DNA of 10,809 bases from positions 1 to 10,809 of the forward strand of contig CADCRB010000303.1 in NCBI GenBank assembly GCA_902803745.1. Reading direction: 5' to 3'. A program made the position numbers and the translations under genes. Below, one piece after another: positions 6,041-10,809 of this stretch. Each line of letters starts with the position of its first letter. The stretch's first letter is position 1. Below the pieces are notes generated by a model. That model was given only the letters and a program-made list of their open reading frames with translations. It was not told the origin of the DNA and did not search any database. Source of the DNA: an uncultured Lachnospiraceae bacterium (lineage in GTDB: Bacteria > Bacillota > Clostridia > Lachnospirales > Lachnospiraceae).

Positions 6041-7395
6041 CAGGCCTCTATCCTTTCCGAGGTTCCCTCGGTACTTTCCTCGGTAAAAAGTATCTTTATC
6101 GTAAGTATCATAAGCTTAATATCAAGGCCGATGGAAAACTGCTCGATATAATATAGATCCAGCTTTAATTTGTCATATGGTGTCGTATTGTACTTACCAT
6201 AGAGCTGCGCGTATCCTGTGATCCCGGCTCTTATCTTCATCCTGTACGAAAATTCAGGCATCTCCTCCGAGTATTTCCTTATAAACTCCGGCCTTTCGGG
6301 TCTGGGTCCTACAAATGACATATCTCCTTTCAGAACATTGATGAGCTGTGGAAGCTCATCTATACGGAGCTTTCTTATCACCCGTCCTACCCTTGTGATA
6401 CGCGGATCATTTTCTGTTGCCATCACTGCCTTGCCGGTCTTTTCCGCATCCACCACCATTGATCGGAATTTCAGTATCTCGAATTCATCCGCATTTTTAG
6501 TACATCTGATCTGTCTGTAAAATACCGGTCCGCCGTCTGAAAGCTTTATCGCAAGAGCCGTGATAATAAGCACGGGAGAAGTTATGATCATAAGGACGAG
6601 CGAAAAGACTATATCCCATGCTCTCTTTATCACTCTCTCCTCATACTCCAGAGGATTACCTTCAGTAAGCAGCAGAGGGGTATCAAAGAGGTGAACCGGA
6701 GCCGAACCGTTCAGGATTATGTCGGATATCTTTGGCGTCACATAGATGCGCTTGCTGTTTTCATAGCAGTATTTAAAGATCTTATTTCTGGGTTCCGCCG
6801 GAATATCCACAAGCATGACCGTATTGTTCCTGTCTATCGCATCCCTTATGGCAACAGGCGCATCATCTGCGCTGATCATATCCACCACATTAAACTGATC
6901 CCGTCTGGTCTTAAGCTTGGGCATAAGATCCCTTACAGCCTCACTCCCGTATATCATCAGCACATCATATGGCCTGAAAGCCCTCCTGTACCATCTGCCC
7001 ATCAGTGAAATAAAAGCAAAGGCTGCGGCGAGCTGGATGCAAAAGCCCCCAAGCAGCGCCCTGGGATCGGGAAATTTCAGCGAAAGCAGCATAAGCAGTA
7101 CATAGAAAGCAATGTCAGCAAAAAGAGTAGTAAAAAAATGGGAAAATATCACCTCTCCGTTCTTGCGGACACCGACCAGCAGTCCGCCGAAGACACGGCC
7201 GAGAAAAACAAGCATGACAAGATAGATCCCGGACATCAGCACATGTCCTCTGAAATAGAGCATCGTACGGAAGCCAAAATTGTAATACCTGTTCATTATA
7301 TAGATAACAACTGCCGTCTCAAAGACGCACAGCACGGCTGCCGTGACCAGCATGAAGAGACGTCGCAGCGCATCGGAATTACCTGTCTTTTTCAT
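6040..7395 (-). CDS. Polyprenyl glycosylphosphotransferase (initiating sugar transferase)
   Basis: The enzyme moves a sugar-1-phosphate from a UDP-sugar to undecaprenyl phosphate, the first step of capsule or exopolysaccharide repeat-unit synthesis. It has 451 residues, a normal length for the WcaJ/CpsE type. Four hydrophobic segments lie at about 14-34, 45-76, 83-107 and 114-133, then a nucleotide-binding-like domain (about 143-235), a fifth hydrophobic helix (262-284) and the bacterial sugar transferase domain (PF02397). Visible signature motifs are KFRSM (309-313), DELPQL (346-351), GDMSFVGPRPE (357-367) and GYAQLYGKY (394-402). The sugar cannot be read from sequence. The start overlaps the previous gene by 4 bp (ATGA) with AAGGA just upstream, so translation is coupled. 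It anchors the interpretation of the surrounding GT2 genes as one glycan pathway. Confidence 0.95.
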   Translation of the reverse strand: MKKTGNSDALRRLFMLVTAAVLCVFETAVVIYIMNRYYNFGFRTMLYFRGHVLMSGIYLVMLVFLGRVFGGLLVGVRKNGEVIFSHFFTTLFADIAFYVLLMLLSLKFPDPRALLGGFCIQLAAAFAFISLMGRWYRRAFRPYDVLMIYGSEAVRDLMPKLKTRRDQFNVVDMISADDAPVAIRDAIDRNNTVMLVDIPAEPRNKIFKYCYENSKRIYVTPKISDIILNGSAPVHLFDTPLLLTEGNPLEYEERVIKRAWDIVFSLVLMIITSPVLIITALAIKLSDGGPVFYRQIRCTKNADEFEILKFRSMVVDAEKTGKAVMATENDPRITRVGRVIRKLRIDELPQLINVLKGDMSFVGPRPERPEFIRKYSEEMPEFSYRMKIRAGITGYAQLYGKYNTTPYDKLKLDLYYIEQFSIGLDIKLMILTIKILFTEESTEGTSERIEA

Positions 7396-8306
7396 CGTTT
7401 CCTTATCAGGAAGAGGACTACCCAGCCCGGAATGCCGGACAATGCTGTCATCAGAGGTAATCTGTATTCCTGTTTATATTTTTTATCAACCGCACTCCTG
7501 AATCTCAGGTAATGCGCCGCATATTTCATCTTCCTGACCGAACGCGGCCAGGACAGCGCTCTCTGATAATAATAAATGAACCAGCCCGTAGGCGCCTCAC
7601 GCCGAAGGTCCTCCACCCTGTCGGTATAGCCGTCTTTTACCAGCTCGCAAATAGTGACTATCCTTGGAAGAAGAAAAAATACATGCCCTTCGTCTATCCT
7701 GTCATACACCACATCCTCGGGCACATATTTCTCACCCTCTATCTCAGGGAAAAGATTCGCTTTCAGGAGCTCCGTTCTGAACACAAGAGTAGTCTCACCC
7801 TTAAAGCCGTTCTGGTACAGCTCCCTGAAGGATACTATCCTCCCGATCTTTTTCGGAAAAGTATTGCCATATATGACCTTGACCACGTTCTCGCCCTTAT
7901 AGGCTATGATGCCGGCAAGATCAGAGGGATCGTACGGGGCGTTCTTTGTATCTGCGTTCTTATCCAGCGCATCCTTCCATACCAGCAGGATGTCATTAAC
8001 TGCGGTATCGGACAGATGATCATCCGAATCAAGGCACAGAAAGAGCTCAGTCTCACAGTTTTGCACTCCGGTATTGTGAGCCCTCATCTTGCCGCCGTTC
8101 TCGCGGCGGATATACTTTATGTTAACTAACTCTTCCTCCTGAAACCCCCGGACAACCTCTCCGGTATCGTCTGTAGAGCCATCGTCAACAATTAACCAGA
8201 CAAAGTCCTTGCTTGTCTGTCTCTTAAGGCTGATATAAGCCCTTTTCAGATTTTCCGCCCTGTTGTAGGCCGGAGTGAAAATTGTGATCGTCGGTATCCT
8301 GTCCAT
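7392..8306 (-). CDS. Family 2 glycosyltransferase
   Basis: The 304-residue protein carries a GT2 GT-A domain at its N-terminus: TITIFTPAYNRAENL (6-20), LIVDDGSTDDT (38-48), the ENGGKMRAHNTG segment (69-80) and metal-binding DSDD (93-96). The middle includes GETTLVFRTELL (170-181) and EDVVYDRI (197-204), a pattern common in Firmicutes capsule transferases; the C-terminus has an aromatic and basic region and a short hydrophobic stretch (about 286-300). It should add a sugar in surface glycan assembly. Start choice is uncertain: ATG 8306 gives a normal family N-terminus, while a TTG at 8312 would add two residues; neither has a well-placed ribosome binding site, the nearest GGAG lying about 20 nt upstream inside deoC. 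The gene begins 11 bp after deoC and overlaps the sugar transferase by 4 bp. Confidence 0.9.
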   Translation of the reverse strand: MDRIPTITIFTPAYNRAENLKRAYISLKRQTSKDFVWLIVDDGSTDDTGEVVRGFQEEELVNIKYIRRENGGKMRAHNTGVQNCETELFLCLDSDDHLSDTAVNDILLVWKDALDKNADTKNAPYDPSDLAGIIAYKGENVVKVIYGNTFPKKIGRIVSFRELYQNGFKGETTLVFRTELLKANLFPEIEGEKYVPEDVVYDRIDEGHVFFLLPRIVTICELVKDGYTDRVEDLRREAPTGWFIYYYQRALSWPRSVRKMKYAAHYLRFRSAVDKKYKQEYRLPLMTALSGIPGWVVLFLIRKR

Positions 8307-8317
8307 TGACAAAACTG

Positions 8318-8977
8318 TCAGAGTAACTCCTGCTCCTTCACTATCTTCACGATCCTGCTGGTGCCAAGTCTGGATGCGCCCAGCTCAATGAACTTCTCGG
8401 AGTCCGCAATGCTGGATATACCGCCGGATGCCTTTATCTTTACCTCCGGTCCCACATGACGGGCGAAAAGCTCTACATCCTCAAAGGTAGCGCCGCCGGT
8501 AGAGAAGCCGGTGGATGTCTTGATAAAATCAGCACCTGACTTTGTCACTATATCACATACCCTGATCTTCTCCTCCTCTGTCAAAAGGCAGGTCTCCACG
8601 ATCACCTTCAATATCTTTCCCTTTGAAGCCTCTCTGAGCTTTACTATCTCATCTAAAACATAATCATCATTTCCGGCTTTGAGCTCGCCGATATTGATGA
8701 CCATATCCACCTCATCCGCACCGTTTGCAATGGCATCCTTTGTTTCAAATACCTTGCACTCCGTAGTATGGCTCCCGTTCGGAAAGCCTATTACCGTACA
8801 GAGCTTCACCTCATCTCCGGAGTATTCCTTCGCCCTTTTGATATAGCAGGGCGGTATGCACACTGAGGCTGTATGATACTTCTTCGCATCATCAAGAATT
8901 CCTTTGATATCCTCCCATGTACTCTCCTGCTTCAATAATGTATGGTCACACTTTCCCAGTATTTCCTTGATATCCAT
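8318..8977 (-). CDS. deoC: Deoxyribose-phosphate aldolase
   Basis: DeoC splits 2-deoxyribose 5-phosphate into glyceraldehyde 3-phosphate and acetaldehyde in the cytoplasm, the last step of deoxynucleoside breakdown. The 219-residue length is usual. All key residues are visible: CDHTLLK near the start, DMVINIG with the catalytic Asp91, GADFIKTSTGF with the Schiff-base Lys153, and KIKASGGI with the second Lys182. The ATG at 8977 has AGGAGG about 7 nt upstream. It lies 75 bp after the nucleoside permease genes; that gap holds only a 5-bp hairpin (9008-9021) and no clear terminator or promoter, so cotranscription with the transporter is likely. The usual partners in such operons, pyrimidine-nucleoside phosphorylase, cytidine deaminase and phosphopentomutase, are not in the window. 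Confidence 0.97.
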   Translation of the reverse strand: MDIKEILGKCDHTLLKQESTWEDIKGILDDAKKYHTASVCIPPCYIKRAKEYSGDEVKLCTVIGFPNGSHTTECKVFETKDAIANGADEVDMVINIGELKAGNDDYVLDEIVKLREASKGKILKVIVETCLLTEEEKIRVCDIVTKSGADFIKTSTGFSTGGATFEDVELFARHVGPEVKIKASGGISSIADSEKFIELGASRLGTSRIVKIVKEQELL

Positions 8978-9052
8978 ATCTCCCTCCTGATATTACATTA
9001 TGCCCTCTCTTGCATCCAAGATCAGGCCTGCTTTCAGTTAAATCCCAGCCGG

Positions 9053-10039
9053 TCAACGTGAGCCCTTATCGTAAGGTATTCCCTCAGCCTTCGGCGCCTG
9101 AGAATGCTTCGAAGTAAATATCAGCACTATCATCGTCACGATATACGGCAGCATCTGATACAGCGAGGACTGATCCTTCATCCCCTCAAACTTCGGCAGA
9201 AACGGTATCGATGAATTATAAGCCGCGATCACCTTGAAGAGCGCAAAGAAAACCGCAGATCCCAGTATCTGTACCGGTTTCCAGTTACCGAAGATCATGA
9301 CGGCAAGAGCCAGGAAACCATAGCCTCCGACGCTTGAATTAAATCCTGATCCCACAGCTATCGTATATGCTATTCCGCCGATCCCGGCAAGAAATCCCGA
9401 TATGAGCACACCTGCATATCTCATACGGTATACATTAATACCCACGGAATCAGCAGCCTGAGGATGCTCACCGCAGGCACGAAGCCTCAGTCCGAATCTT
9501 GTCTTGTACATGAGTATCCATGCCACAAAGAAGATAATCACAGCAATTGGTGTGGTTAGATAAAAATACTTGAATATCAGCATATCCCAGAAGCTCTTTC
9601 CGGGCTGCAGTCCAAAGTTCTCCTGCGTGATCCTTATCCAGCTGGGTATCTGTATGGTGGTCAGTCCCTGTCCCTGCACAGCCCAGGTCACCATGACCGC
9701 AAACGCCGGCGCGAAGGTATTGAGCGCTGTACCGCCTATGGTCTGGTCAGCCTTAAGGTTTATGGCTGCAAAAGCCAGCAGGAGCGAGAAGACCATTCCG
9801 GTCACGGCCGCCACTATTATCGCTATCAGCATCGCCAGCTGGGGATGAACCTTGCCATAGCCGTTCTGATCAAAAGCCTGCAGCGTAAAGCAGGCACAGA
9901 GCGCTCCTATAACCATGATGCCTTCCAGCGCAAGATTAATGACTCCAGAATGCTCGGAATACATACCGCCGAGAGCTACCAGCATAAGCGGCACAGCAAA
10001 GACTATGGTAAGTGAGATTATATTTGCCAGTATGTTCAT
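9053..10039 (-). CDS. Nucleoside ABC transporter permease (NupQ/RnsD type)
   Basis: The 328-residue integral membrane protein belongs to the branched-chain permease superfamily (PF02653), in the group paired with BmpA-type lipoproteins for nucleoside uptake. Many hydrophobic helices span residues 5-310. Family marks are SGVINLALEGIM (31-42), KADQTIGGTALN (96-107) and the cytoplasmic coupling loop GEHPQAADSVGI (190-201), which should contact the ATPase. It resembles the shorter of the two permeases in Bacillus NupNOPQ and streptococcal Rns systems, and its order after the longer one is the same. The ATG overlaps the upstream permease stop by 4 bp (ATGA), with AAGGAGG about 9 nt before it. The specific nucleoside is not determined, but the neighbouring deoC suggests deoxynucleosides among the substrates. 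Confidence 0.93.
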   Translation of the reverse strand: MNILANIISLTIVFAVPLMLVALGGMYSEHSGVINLALEGIMVIGALCACFTLQAFDQNGYGKVHPQLAMLIAIIVAAVTGMVFSLLLAFAAINLKADQTIGGTALNTFAPAFAVMVTWAVQGQGLTTIQIPSWIRITQENFGLQPGKSFWDMLIFKYFYLTTPIAVIIFFVAWILMYKTRFGLRLRACGEHPQAADSVGINVYRMRYAGVLISGFLAGIGGIAYTIAVGSGFNSSVGGYGFLALAVMIFGNWKPVQILGSAVFFALFKVIAAYNSSIPFLPKFEGMKDQSSLYQMLPYIVTMIVLIFTSKHSQAPKAEGIPYDKGSR

Positions 10040-10809
10040 TTCTCCGCCTCCTTCACAGCATCCGTATCAGCCTTATCAGCCGGCTCCCTGCTATCGGCAT
10101 TGCCGTATTCTGTGACCGCATTTGTCTCCTTGGCTCCGCTTTTCAGTATCTTCTGTATGACACCCTTAATCAGCAGTGCAAAGGCCGCAAGATAAATGAT
10201 CACGGCGATTATGATGTCTGTCGACTCCGAAGAGAAATTAGGCTGCATTGCTGAGCCTCCCACCTGTATATAGCTGATGAATAATGACGAGAATATCGTC
10301 CCGATCGGATTTGAGTTTGCAAGCAGTGCCACGGGAATTCCATTGAAGCCCATAGCCAGAGTATTCTTTACAAGCACGTACTGTATGGTACCCGCAAGAT
10401 AATAAAGGCCTCCGCCCAGCCCTGAAAGAGAACCGGCAATTATCATTGAATATACTATATTTCTGTTCGCATTTATTCCGGCGTAGCGTGCAGATTCCTT
10501 GTTATAGCCGCAGGCCTTAAGCTCATATCCGAATGTTGTCTTCTCTAGAATGAACCAGCATAATACAGCGAAGATTATCGCTACAAATACACTTATATTT
10601 ATCCAGCTGGAATTACCAAAGAGAAGGTCTAGTCCTCCCTTCGGAATGATCGCGCCGGGATTTGCCTGAGCAAGATTTGCCGTCCTGTCGGAGTTGCTGG
10701 CTCCCCAGGCAGATGCAAGCATTACAGGCATATTCGCAAGCAGGAGATTTACCAGATACATGGCTATCCAGTTAAACATTATCGAGGTTATGACCTCATT
10801 CACATTAAA
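10036..10809 (-). CDS. Nucleoside ABC transporter permease (NupP/RnsC type), N-terminus outside window
   Basis: About 257 C-terminal residues are visible. The frame continues through the window edge, and the first residues read FNVNEVITSIMFNWIA, a segment that is internal in this family, so the GTG at 10803 is not a true start and roughly 90 residues are missing. It is a multi-helix PF02653 permease. The ATPase coupling loop is KACGYNKESARYAGIN, followed by a Gly-rich helix (SLSGLGGGLYYL). The C-terminus is a long charged tail rich in Ala, Asp, Glu and Lys, likely cytoplasmic and dispensable. It should form a heterodimer with the downstream permease; the ATPase and the BmpA-type binding lipoprotein are expected just beyond the window edge. 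Confidence 0.93.
   Translation of the reverse strand, partial: FNVNEVITSIMFNWIAMYLVNLLLANMPVMLASAWGASNSDRTANLAQANPGAIIPKGGLDLLFGNSSWINISVFVAIIFAVLCWFILEKTTFGYELKACGYNKESARYAGINANRNIVYSMIIAGSLSGLGGGLYYLAGTIQYVLVKNTLAMGFNGIPVALLANSNPIGTIFSSLFISYIQVGGSAMQPNFSSESTDIIIAVIIYLAAFALLIKGVIQKILKSGAKETNAVTEYGNADSREPADKADTDAVKEAEK

Noticed and set aside
7512..8129. 205-codon plus-strand open frame
   Set aside because: It lies entirely antisense to a clear GT2 gene with intact motifs, and has no family-like features.
9008..9021. TCTTG-CATC-CAAGA hairpin before deoC as a terminator
   Set aside because: The stem is only 5 bp with no T run, which could easily occur by chance; cotranscription with the transporter remains the simpler reading.

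Overview
The window reads as accessory and housekeeping DNA from a Gram-positive Clostridia bacterium, most likely a member of the Lachnospiraceae (Butyrivibrio/Lachnospira/Roseburia-like). This is an inference from the AGGAGG-type ribosome binding sites, heavy use of ATA, AGG and CTT codons at moderate GC, a lipoprotein signal peptide, a TuaG-type glycosyltransferase, and a TelA / membrane protein / binding-protein gene set. All ten genes I accept lie on the minus strand, so transcription runs from high to low coordinates. Long plus-strand reading frames are shadows.

Layout in transcription order. (1) 10809-9053: two permease subunits of a BmpA/Nup-type nucleoside ABC transporter; the first is cut by the window edge. 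(2) 8977-8318: deoC, deoxyribose-phosphate aldolase, which breaks down the deoxyribose phosphate released from imported deoxynucleosides. (3) 8306-4405: four glycan genes packed head to tail: a GT2 glycosyltransferase, a polyprenyl-phosphate sugar-phosphate transferase that starts repeat-unit synthesis, a TuaG-like GT2, and a divergent GT2-like enzyme. They start only about 11 bp after deoC, with no visible terminator. (4) 4344-3151: a 91-residue protein with a near-canonical double-glycine leader, followed 6 bp later and in the same frame by a PflX-like (COG1313) radical SAM protein. A plausible promoter sits just upstream of this pair. (5) 3004-1: a second tightly coupled set: a TelA-family protein, an unrecognised two-helix membrane protein, and a lipoprotein with a substrate-binding domain that runs off the window and probably continues into a VWA domain.

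The genes suggest three jobs: nucleoside uptake and salvage; assembly of a surface polysaccharide on undecaprenyl phosphate; and an envelope-associated TelA/lipoprotein module. The double-glycine protein beside a radical SAM enzyme is the most unusual combination. It could be an exported, possibly modified peptide, but no C39 peptidase/ABC exporter, SPASM-type maturase or recognition element is visible here. The only gene-free stretches of any size are 3005-3150 (two hairpins), 4345-4404 (candidate promoter) and 8978-9052 (little of note). I see no tRNA, rRNA, insertion sequence or CRISPR array.
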